A DNA stretch of 6,285 nt from an uncultured Opitutia bacterium (GTDB lineage Bacteria; Verrucomicrobiota; Verrucomicrobiia; Opitutales; UBA953): the NCBI GenBank assembly GCA_903882335.1, contig CAIRWP010000143.1:1-6285 (forward strand), in the 5' to 3' direction. The notes below the pieces were generated by a model that was given only the letters and a program-made list of their open reading frames with translations, was not told the origin of the DNA and ran no database searches. Below, one piece after another: positions 1 through 5,523 of the stretch (positions are counted from its first letter, which is position 1; every line of letters begins with the position of its first letter). The translations under genes and the position numbers were made by a program.

Positions 1-618
1 CAGCTGTACCATCACGTCGCCGCCGGGTCGGACTTGCGCGGGGCCCGCGTGCTTGAGGTCAGCTGCGGTCACGGTGGCGGCGCCTCCTACCTATCCCGGA
101 CTTACGCCCCCGCGGAGTACGTGGGGCTCGACCTCAATCCCGCCGGCATCCGGTTCTGCGCGGCGGAACACCGTGTGCCCGGCTTGCGCTTCGTCGTCGG
201 CGATGCGCAACGGTTGCCGTTCGCCGATGCCTCCTTCGATGTCGTCCTCAACGTCGAGGCGTCCCATTGCTACCCGGACTTCCCCGGCTTCCTGGATGAG
301 GTGGCGCGCGTCCTGAAGCCCGGCGGTCGCTTCCGTCACGCGGACCTGCGCTACCCGAGCCAGACGGAGGGCTGGGTCCGGGCTTTGGCGACGCACCCGC
401 GGCTACGGTTGGACGAGATGCGGCTGATCAATCCCGAGGTGATCCGCGGCATGGAGCTCAACACCCCGCGTTACCGCGCGATGGTCGCGGCGGCTTTCCC
501 GCGGTTCCTCCAGGCGTTGACGTTGGATTTCGCGGGCGTGACCGGCTCGCGCATCCATCGCGACGCCGTGAGCGGTGACCTGAGCTACCGGAGTTTCCGC
601 CTCACGCGGAAAGCCTGA
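1..618 (+). CDS. Class I SAM-dependent methyltransferase, 5'-truncated by the window edge
   Basis: This gene is predicted to transfer a methyl group from S-adenosylmethionine to an unidentified small molecule or lipid in the cytoplasm. The frame is open from base 1 to the TGA at 616-618, leaving 205 visible residues. The segment before the possible TTG start at 34 (QLYHHVAAGSD) reads as genuine protein, so the true start is probably upstream of the window. Visible motifs, by window residue: the glycine-rich SAM loop VLEVSCGHGGG (17-27), the acidic strand-2 end VGLDLNP (about 41-47), GDAQRLPF, then FDVVLNVEASHCYP, and a post-motif LKPGGRF. The SCGHGGG and NVEASHCYP wording recalls the phthiotriolone/sterol-type methyltransferase branch, but the substrate cannot be read from sequence. 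It converges on the next gene with no spacer and shows no functional link to it. Confidence 0.9.
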   Translation, partial: QLYHHVAAGSDLRGARVLEVSCGHGGGASYLSRTYAPAEYVGLDLNPAGIRFCAAEHRVPGLRFVVGDAQRLPFADASFDVVLNVEASHCYPDFPGFLDEVARVLKPGGRFRHADLRYPSQTEGWVRALATHPRLRLDEMRLINPEVIRGMELNTPRYRAMVAAAFPRFLQALTLDFAGVTGSRIHRDAVSGDLSYRSFRLTRKA

Positions 619-2190
619 TTACTTCGCCGGTTCGAGGATGATCAGGCGACCCGGCGTGCTCGTGCCCGCGGCGAGCGAATTCCCCCGGCAATATTCCGCG
701 ATGAGGACGCGATGCCCGGGCAGGGTAATCATCGAGATCGGCCGAGCGAGCGGGGTGGCGACCGTGGTGATGACCGCCTCCTGCTTGGCGAAGTCCAGGC
801 GGGCCTGCACGAGGTCGAAGCCGCTCTGGTCCTTGAGGTAGTTGCCGAACCGGGAGATCAGGAAGCTGCCGCCGAGCGGCGCGGGCCAATCCGGGCCGAG
901 TTCGAGGATCGTCGAGGGCGAGGAGTGCGGCGTGAAGGTCGCCGACCCGCCGCGGTCGCCCGCGTCCGGTCCGACGTTCTTGAACGGCCGGGTGAATGGC
1001 AGGTTCTTGGGGGCGGCGGGTGTGTGCGGGTAAGGCTTGGTGGTCCAGTCTCCGAACTCGTAGGGGAAGCCATAGTGCCGGCCTAACCGGATCCAGTTCA
1101 GTTCCTCGGGCGTGTCCGCGTCGGTGCCGTTCTCGACGCCGAGGAGGCGGCCTTGGCGATCCCACGTAAAGTGGTAGGTGTTGCGCAGGCCGTGGGCGAA
1201 GACCTCGATGTCGGGGTTGTCGCTGCGCGGGTCGAGTCGCCAGAGTTTCGCGGTGAGCGGGTTCTCGCCCGACTTGTCGTAGTTCGGCGAAGTGCCGGCC
1301 TCGCCGCCATCGGTACGCGAGCCGCTGCTCACGTAGAGGAGGCCATCGGGGCCTTGGGCGAGGTGATTCACGCCGTGGTTATAGGGGCCGACGCCGAAGT
1401 TGTAGCCGGTGCGCAGCCAGGGGCGGGGCAGGGCCCAACCCTGCGCCCACGGGGCGGTCCGCCAGATCGTGACCTCGTTGAAGACGGGTTGCTTCGTCTT
1501 GTTGCCCTGGTTGCTGATGACGTAGAGCCGGCCTTGGTCGTCGACGCCCATCCCGAGGGAGGTGACATCACCGAGCTTCGGGTCGAGGTAGTCCTTGCCG
1601 GCGAAGAGCAGTCGCACCTCGCGGGTCGCGGGATCCCAGGTCCAGACATCGCTGTTCGCGGCCAGGATGAGGACCCGTCGGCCGTCCGGGTGGTTGGCCA
1701 GACGCGTCGGCTGGAAGTCGAGCGGCGCCGCCACGGTGAACTTCCAGCCGGCGGGCGCGGCCGGGAGGGTGTCCGGTGACAGGGCCGCCCGCAGCTGGGC
1801 ATGCGTCGGGTACTTGGTCCGGGCGCGGAGCGCGGCGACCTCCTCGATGGTGACCGTCGGCAGGTTGTTGCCGAAGGACGTGAAGATATGGTTGAACACC
1901 GCGGTCAACTGGGCGTCGTCCAGGACCACCGGCGGCATCCAGCCGTTATAGCTGGCCCCGTTGACCTCGATGCGTTCCTTCAGCCCCTCCAGTGGCGCGC
2001 GCAAGGCCTTCTCGCGGTGTCGGACGAGGAAGTCGGCGCCAGCCAATGGCGGGAAGGCGTTGGGGATGCCGCGTCCTTCCACCCCATGGCAGGCCGCGCA
2101 ATACTGGCGGTAAAGTTCGGCCCCGTCGGGTCGGCCTTGGCCGCACAGTAGGCCGGGCAGCAGGCAAAGGAGCGCGCGCAGGGGGGGCAT
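619..2190 (-). CDS. Secreted cytochrome c / PQQ-dependent sugar dehydrogenase-like (GSDH fold) protein
   Basis: The protein is a predicted periplasmic dehydrogenase of 523 residues that would oxidise a sugar or alcohol with PQQ and pass electrons to a fused haem c. Residues 1 to about 18 form a short hydrophobic signal peptide. A cytochrome c domain follows, with CAACH at 31-35 and a plausible axial Met85 in NGWMPP. From about residue 145 a beta-propeller of the glucose/sorbosone dehydrogenase family begins. It contains HGVNHLAQGPDGLLYVSSG (from 272) and HGLRNTYHFTWDRQGRL (from 333). By spacing to GPD, His272 lies where soluble glucose dehydrogenase has its catalytic His, and Arg336 in GLRN matches a PQQ-contacting Arg; both assignments are from memory of the family. 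The start at 2190 gives the signal peptide directly but has no clear Shine-Dalgarno sequence. The gene is divergent from the sulfatase across 99 bp. A PQQ-less propeller remains possible, and the substrate is unknown. Confidence 0.9.
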   Translation of the reverse strand: MPPLRALLCLLPGLLCGQGRPDGAELYRQYCAACHGVEGRGIPNAFPPLAGADFLVRHREKALRAPLEGLKERIEVNGASYNGWMPPVVLDDAQLTAVFNHIFTSFGNNLPTVTIEEVAALRARTKYPTHAQLRAALSPDTLPAAPAGWKFTVAAPLDFQPTRLANHPDGRRVLILAANSDVWTWDPATREVRLLFAGKDYLDPKLGDVTSLGMGVDDQGRLYVISNQGNKTKQPVFNEVTIWRTAPWAQGWALPRPWLRTGYNFGVGPYNHGVNHLAQGPDGLLYVSSGSRTDGGEAGTSPNYDKSGENPLTAKLWRLDPRSDNPDIEVFAHGLRNTYHFTWDRQGRLLGVENGTDADTPEELNWIRLGRHYGFPYEFGDWTTKPYPHTPAAPKNLPFTRPFKNVGPDAGDRGGSATFTPHSSPSTILELGPDWPAPLGGSFLISRFGNYLKDQSGFDLVQARLDFAKQEAVITTVATPLARPISMITLPGHRVLIAEYCRGNSLAAGTSTPGRLIILEPAK

Positions 2191-2232
2191 GGCGGGGTGG
2201 CGTCATTGAAGGACAGCGAGCCGTCGTTGTCC

Positions 2233-2272
2233 AGCCCCGCAGATTGCCTTTGGCAAGGGCGCAGCGGGGGCT
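2233..2272 (+). repeat. Nested inverted repeat (candidate 5'-leader hairpin of the sulfatase)
   Basis: AGCCCCGC (2233-2240) pairs with GCGGGGGCT (2264-2272) with one extra G. Inside it, TTGCC (2244-2248) and GGCAA (2252-2256) form a perfect 5-bp stem with a TTT loop. The structure ends 17 bases before the sulfatase ATG. It could be a leader hairpin, a dispersed REP-like element or a terminator-like fold. No U-tract follows, so a terminator is unlikely. Confidence 0.45.
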
Positions 2273-2273
2273 A

Positions 2274-2287
2274 GGGTGGGACCACCC
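2274..2287 (+). repeat. Short palindrome beside the sulfatase start codon
   Basis: GGGTGG (2274-2279) and CCACCC (2282-2287) are perfect reverse complements separated by GA, ending two bases before the ATG at 2290. With a realistic loop only about five pairs could form. It covers the only purine-rich stretch that could serve as a ribosome binding site, so it could mask initiation or be a small operator. Chance in GC-rich DNA is also plausible. Confidence 0.3.
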
Positions 2288-2289
2288 CG

Positions 2290-3762
2290 ATGCGCTTCCT
2301 CGCCTGCCTGCTGCTCCCGTTCGTCGTCCATGCCGCGGATCGTCCGAACATCCTCTTCATCCTCACGGACGACCAAGGCTATGGGGACGTCGGCGCGCAC
2401 GGGAACCCGGTGCTCAAGACGCCGAACCTGGACAAGCTGCGCTCCGAGAGCGTCCGTTTCACGGATTTCCAGGTCTCGCCGACCTGCGCCCCGACGCGCA
2501 GCGCGCTGCTGACCGGTCGGCATGAGTTCAAGAACGGCATCACCCACACCATCCTCGAGCGGGAGCGACTGGCGCTCGGCGCGGTCACCCTGACGGAGCA
2601 ATTGCAGAAAGCCGGCTACCGCACCGGTATCTTCGGCAAGTGGCACCTCGGCGACGAGGCCGAGTACCAGCCGAACAAGCGTGGTTTCGACGAGGTCTAC
2701 ATCCACGGCGCGGGCGGGATCGGGCAGAGCTACCCAGGCAGCTGCGGTGACGTGCCCAAGAATTCCTACTACGGGCCGACCTTGCTGCATAACGGCAGGT
2801 TCGTGAAGACCGAGGGGTATTGCACGGACATGTTCTTCGCCCAGGCGACCCGTTGGATCGAGGGCGAGGCCGCCGCCAAGCGCCCCTTCTACGCGTACAT
2901 CGCGACCAACGCGCCGCACGGACCTTACAACGCCCGCCCCGAGGATGCCGCCCTCTACGAAGGCAAGGGCCTGGGCAAGGACACCGAGAACTTCTTCGGG
3001 ATGCTCCATAATATCGACCAGAACGTCGGGAAGATCCTGGCCAAGCTCGAGGCCCTCGGTATCGCGAAGGACACCTTGGTCGTCTTTATGAACGACAACG
3101 GCGGCACCGCCGGCACCAAGGTCTTCAACGCCGGCATGCGCGCGCAGAAGGGGACGGCTTATATGGGCGGCATCCGGGCGATCTCATTCTGGCGCCTGCC
3201 CGGACGGTTCCAGCCGACGGACGTCAAGGCCCTCGCCGCGCATATCGATTTCGCCCCCACGATCCTTGCACTCACCGGCACGCCGGCCTCTGAGCCCATG
3301 AAGGCGCAGATCGAAGGGCGCAGCCTCCTGCCGTTGCTGACCGCCCAGGTCGGTCAGGATATCGCCTGGCCGGACCGCACGCTTTTCACGCACGTCGGCC
3401 GGTGGAACGGCAGCGACCCGGAAGTCGGCCGGTATGTCCAGACGAGCGTCCGTACCGCCCGCTGGCACCTCGTCTCCGCCGGCAACGGCGCGAACGCCGG
3501 CAAAGGCAAGGCCAAGGCGGCCCCCAAGGGCGAGGCCGCGGGCACCGCGACCGCCCGACCGAACTGGCAGCTCTTCGACCTCGGCGTCGACTACGGCGAG
3601 ACGACGGATGTGGCCGCGCAGCACCCGGAAGTCGTCGGCGAACTCGTCGCCAAGCATGATGCCTGGTGGAAGGAATGCCGCCCTCTGATGGTCAACGAAG
3701 GCGTCAAGGGCCCGGCCGAGAATCCCTTCAAGGTGATGTATCGGGAGCAGATGGGGAAATGA
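2290..3762 (+). CDS. Exported type I (formylglycine) sulfatase, arylsulfatase-like
   Basis: This enzyme is predicted to hydrolyse sulfate esters in the periplasm or outside the cell. The product is 490 residues, normal for the family. Residues 1-15 are a signal peptide with likely cleavage after VHA. The metal site begins with LTDDQGYGD (Asp27, Asp28). The signature CAPTRSALLTGR starts at Cys66, the residue converted to formylglycine, with Arg70. GKWHLG supplies Lys117 and His119, NAPHGPY supplies His210, NDNGG supplies Asp269 and Asn270, and KGTAYMGGIR supplies Lys287. All expected catalytic positions are present, so it looks active. It needs a formylglycine-generating enzyme encoded elsewhere. 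A Gly/Ala/Lys-rich insert at about 398-424 interrupts the C-terminal subdomain. The ATG at 2290 places the signal peptide correctly; the ribosome site is weak. Whether the substrate is a polysaccharide or a small sulfate ester cannot be told. A 12-bp tandem repeat starts 16 bases after the stop codon. Confidence 0.95.
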   Translation: MRFLACLLLPFVVHAADRPNILFILTDDQGYGDVGAHGNPVLKTPNLDKLRSESVRFTDFQVSPTCAPTRSALLTGRHEFKNGITHTILERERLALGAVTLTEQLQKAGYRTGIFGKWHLGDEAEYQPNKRGFDEVYIHGAGGIGQSYPGSCGDVPKNSYYGPTLLHNGRFVKTEGYCTDMFFAQATRWIEGEAAAKRPFYAYIATNAPHGPYNARPEDAALYEGKGLGKDTENFFGMLHNIDQNVGKILAKLEALGIAKDTLVVFMNDNGGTAGTKVFNAGMRAQKGTAYMGGIRAISFWRLPGRFQPTDVKALAAHIDFAPTILALTGTPASEPMKAQIEGRSLLPLLTAQVGQDIAWPDRTLFTHVGRWNGSDPEVGRYVQTSVRTARWHLVSAGNGANAGKGKAKAAPKGEAAGTATARPNWQLFDLGVDYGETTDVAAQHPEVVGELVAKHDAWWKECRPLMVNEGVKGPAENPFKVMYREQMGK

Positions 3763-3778
3763 AGGAGGATAAGAGGGA

Positions 3779-3922
3779 TCGAGGGTAGAGTCGAGGGTAG
3801 GGTCGATGATGGAATCGAGGATAGCATCGATGGTAGAGTCGATGGTAGCGACGAGGGTAGCGTCGAGGGTAGCGTCGATGGTAGCGACGAGGGTAGCATC
3901 GAGGGTAGCGTCGAGAGATGGG
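3779..3922 (+). repeat. 12-bp tandem repeat, consensus TCGAGGGTAGCG, about 12 units
   Basis: Units begin at 3779, 3791, 3803, 3815, 3827, 3839, 3851, 3863, 3875, 3887 and 3899, all exactly 12 bases apart, and a decayed unit begins at 3911. Variation is mostly G/T at base 5 (TCGAGG or TCGATG), T/A at base 1, and the last two bases (CG, AG, CA, GG). Units at 3863 and 3899 match the consensus exactly. A higher-order pattern is visible: the three-unit block starting at 3839 recurs almost exactly at 3875, differing by one base, which suggests a 36-bp duplication. Confidence 0.95.
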
Positions 3923-3932
3923 TGGTGGGAGG

Positions 3933-3959
3933 GAGTACAGAGTACTGAGTACAGAGTAC
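3933..3959 (+). repeat. Heptamer tandem repeat GAGTAC(A/T), four units
   Basis: GAGTAC occurs at 3933, 3940, 3947 and 3954, separated by A, T and A. The first three are complete 7-base units, and the fourth is followed by G. Each unit contains the palindrome GTAC, so the array is partly self-complementary. Intergenic heptamer repeats of this kind are known in several bacterial groups, including the STRR sequences of cyanobacteria. Membership of a named family is not established here. Confidence 0.9.
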
Positions 3960-3985
3960 GGAAGGTGGAGGGCAGGCGGGTGGTC

Positions 3986-4052
3986 TGGCCAACCGATCAA
4001 CTTCCTCCCATGACTTTCCCTGGCCAACGGGCCAACGGTTCAACAGATCAAC
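3986..4052 (+). repeat. Degenerate 8-bp repeat with core YCAAC, six units in two clusters
   Basis: Units are TGGCCAAC (3986) and CGATCAAC (3994), then after a 19-base pyrimidine-rich gap TGGCCAAC (4021), GGGCCAAC (4029), GGTTCAAC (4037) and AGATCAAC (4045). The last three or more bases of each unit are constant and the front is variable. TGGCC (4021-4025) and GGCCA (4030-4034) could form a small hairpin. The array ends 10 bases before the DUF1501 stop codon. Confidence 0.7.
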
Positions 4053-4062
4053 TGGTTTTCCG

Positions 4063-5523
4063 TTACGCCAACAGCTTCTTGACGACTTCGCCGTGGATGT
4101 CGGTGAGGCGGAAGTCGCGGCCTTGATAGCGGTAGGTGAGGCGGGTGTGCTCGACGCCCATCAGGTGCAGGATCGTGGCGTTGAGGTCGTGCACGTGGAC
4201 GCCGTCCTTCACAATGTTGTAGCTGAAGTCGTCGGTCTCCCCGAAGGTCGTGCCTTTCTTCACGCCGGCACCGGCCATGAGCACGGTGAAGCAGCGCGGG
4301 TGGTGGTCGCGGCCGTAGTTCGTCTCCGTCAGGCTGCCTTGCGAGTAGATGGTGCGCCCGAACTCGCCGCCCCAGACGACGAGGGTGTCGTCGAGCAGGC
4401 CCCGTTGCTTGAGATCGGTCAGGAGGCCCGCCGTGGCGTGGTCGGTGTCGTTGCACTGGCCCTTGATGGCCTTCGGGAGGCCGCCGTGGTGGTCCCAGCC
4501 CATGTGGAAGAGCTGGACGAAGCGGACGTCGCGTTCGCAGAGCCGGCGGGCCAGGAGGCAGTTCGAGGCGTAGGAGCCTGGACGCTTCACGTCGGGTCCG
4601 TAGAGGTCGAGTACGTGCTGCGGCTCCTTGGAGAGGTCGAGGAGGTCGGGCACGCTCGTCTGCATGCGGAAGGCCATCTCATCTTGGGAGATGCGGGTCT
4701 GGATCTCCGGGTCGCCGAGCACGTCGTGACGTCGCTGGTTCAAGGCTGCGAGCTCGTCGAGCGACTCGCGGCGGACGTCGCGGCTCATGCCTTCGGGGTC
4801 CTTGAGGTAGAGGACGCGCTCGCCCTTGTTACGGAGTTTCACGCCCTGGTGCTTGGTCGGGAGGAAGCCCGCGCCCCAGAGCCGGTCATAGAGCGGCTGG
4901 TCGTCCGGGCGGCCGCTGCCGAAGGAGCTCAGCACCACGTAGGCGGGCAGGTCCTTGTTCTCGCTGCCGAGGCCGTAGCTCGACCAGGCGCCGATGGACG
5001 GGCGGCCGGCGAGCTGGCTGCCGGTCTGCATGAAGGTAATCGCGGGGTCGTGGTTGATCGCCTCGGTGAACATCGAGCGCACCACGCACCACTCGTCGGC
5101 CTTGGCGGCCATGTGTGGCATGAGTTCGCTGAACCACGCGCCGCTTTGGCCGTGCTGCTTGAAGTTGAAGATGGTCGGGGCGACGGGGAAGCTCTTCTGG
5201 CCGGACGTCATGGTCGTCAGGCGTTGGCCCTTGCGGATCGACTCCGGTAGGTCCTTGCCGCGCAGCGCGGCCATCGCCGGCTTCGGGTCGAAGAGGTCGA
5301 GCTGGGAAGGCGCGCCGCTCTGGAACAGGTAGATGATGCGCTTCGCCTTGGGCTTGAAGTGCGGCGCGGCCCCGGGGGCGGCGGCGAAGGCCGCCGAGCC
5401 GAGCACCGAGCCGAGGGCGGCCAGGCCGATGCCGCCGGCCGAACCCTTCAGGAAGGTGCGACGGGACAGCGCCATCCGGGCGGCGGGCGTCAGCCCGAGG
5501 AAATCACGGTCGTTGCAGTTCAT
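4063..5523 (-). CDS. Tat-exported DUF1501 protein (alkaline phosphatase/sulfatase-like superfamily)
   Basis: The protein belongs to the DUF1501 family, which is placed among alkaline phosphatase-like folds but has no settled reaction. It is 486 residues long. The N-terminus carries a twin-arginine signal, SRRTFLKG at 20-27, followed by a Gly/Ala/Leu hydrophobic stretch and likely cleavage near AFA-A (about 47-48), so it should be exported folded. Family blocks visible in order are QSGAPSQLDLFDPKP, MFTEAINHDPAITFMQTG, MGWDHHGG (341-348), VVWGGEFGRT (about 382-391), NYGRDHHP (402-409) and DLNATILHLMG near the C-terminus. The Asp/His clusters are the likely metal ligands, by analogy. The ATG at 5523 is chosen because it gives the Tat signal and overlaps the upstream stop as ATGA. 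The frame remains open further upstream, but that part is antisense-frame shadow of the neighbour. It lacks a Shine-Dalgarno site, which fits translational coupling. Confidence 0.95.
   Translation of the reverse strand: MNCNDRDFLGLTPAARMALSRRTFLKGSAGGIGLAALGSVLGSAAFAAAPGAAPHFKPKAKRIIYLFQSGAPSQLDLFDPKPAMAALRGKDLPESIRKGQRLTTMTSGQKSFPVAPTIFNFKQHGQSGAWFSELMPHMAAKADEWCVVRSMFTEAINHDPAITFMQTGSQLAGRPSIGAWSSYGLGSENKDLPAYVVLSSFGSGRPDDQPLYDRLWGAGFLPTKHQGVKLRNKGERVLYLKDPEGMSRDVRRESLDELAALNQRRHDVLGDPEIQTRISQDEMAFRMQTSVPDLLDLSKEPQHVLDLYGPDVKRPGSYASNCLLARRLCERDVRFVQLFHMGWDHHGGLPKAIKGQCNDTDHATAGLLTDLKQRGLLDDTLVVWGGEFGRTIYSQGSLTETNYGRDHHPRCFTVLMAGAGVKKGTTFGETDDFSYNIVKDGVHVHDLNATILHLMGVEHTRLTYRYQGRDFRLTDIHGEVVKKLLA

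Larger units (their letters stand above)
2191..2289. promoter_or_regulatory. Divergent intergenic region between dehydrogenase and sulfatase
   Basis: This 99-bp spacer must hold the 5' ends of both divergent genes. I cannot find a convincing -35/-10 pair in either direction; TTGAAG at 2206-2211 has no matching -10. Neither start codon has a good AGGAGG-like site. The purine run AGGGTGGG at 2273-2280 is the only candidate for the sulfatase, and it is weak. Most of the region from 2233 onward is inverted-repeat sequence, listed separately. Confidence 0.5.
3763..4062. other. Convergent intergenic spacer filled with three short tandem repeats
   Basis: This 300-bp gap lies between the stop codons of the sulfatase and the DUF1501 gene. 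I see no gene in it. It holds a 12-bp repeat (3779-3922), a 7-bp repeat (3933-3959) and an 8-bp repeat (3986-4052). The plus strand is strongly purine-rich to about 3983 and becomes C-rich afterward. Open frames through it come from the repeat period being a multiple of three. No classic stem plus U-tract terminator is evident for either gene. Confidence 0.75.

Noticed and set aside
1..33. Lipoprotein signal on the dehydrogenase (Cys16 in PGLLCG, encoded near 2143-2145)
   Set aside because: Leu precedes the Cys where a lipobox needs Gly, Ala or Ser, so an ordinary signal peptide is more likely. The coordinates given for this entry are nominal; the Cys codon lies in the 619-2190 gene.
34..618. 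Methyltransferase starting at the TTG codon at 34
   Set aside because: The codons before 34 are in frame and read like the family's conserved lead-in, so the gene more likely begins upstream of the window.
3779..4052. CRISPR array
   Set aside because: The repeats are 7-12 bases with no unique spacers of 25-40 bases and no cas genes nearby.
4034..4064. Possible terminator formed by AACGG (4034-4038) and CCGTT (4060-4064)
   Set aside because: Only five pairs with a large loop, overlapping the DUF1501 stop codon, and no U-tract in either direction.
3806..4126. Plus-strand ORF through the repeats (MVESMVATRVAS-like peptide), and minus-strand RRYP or LPST repeat ORFs
   Set aside because: All are produced by a 12-bp period that keeps most frames open. 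None has a ribosome site or family resemblance, and one runs into the DUF1501 gene antisense.
4093..5250. A 385-codon open frame on the plus strand antisense to the DUF1501 gene
   Set aside because: It is a GC-rich shadow frame of a clearly conserved gene; its product is biased toward V, A, E, G and L and shows no recognisable motif.
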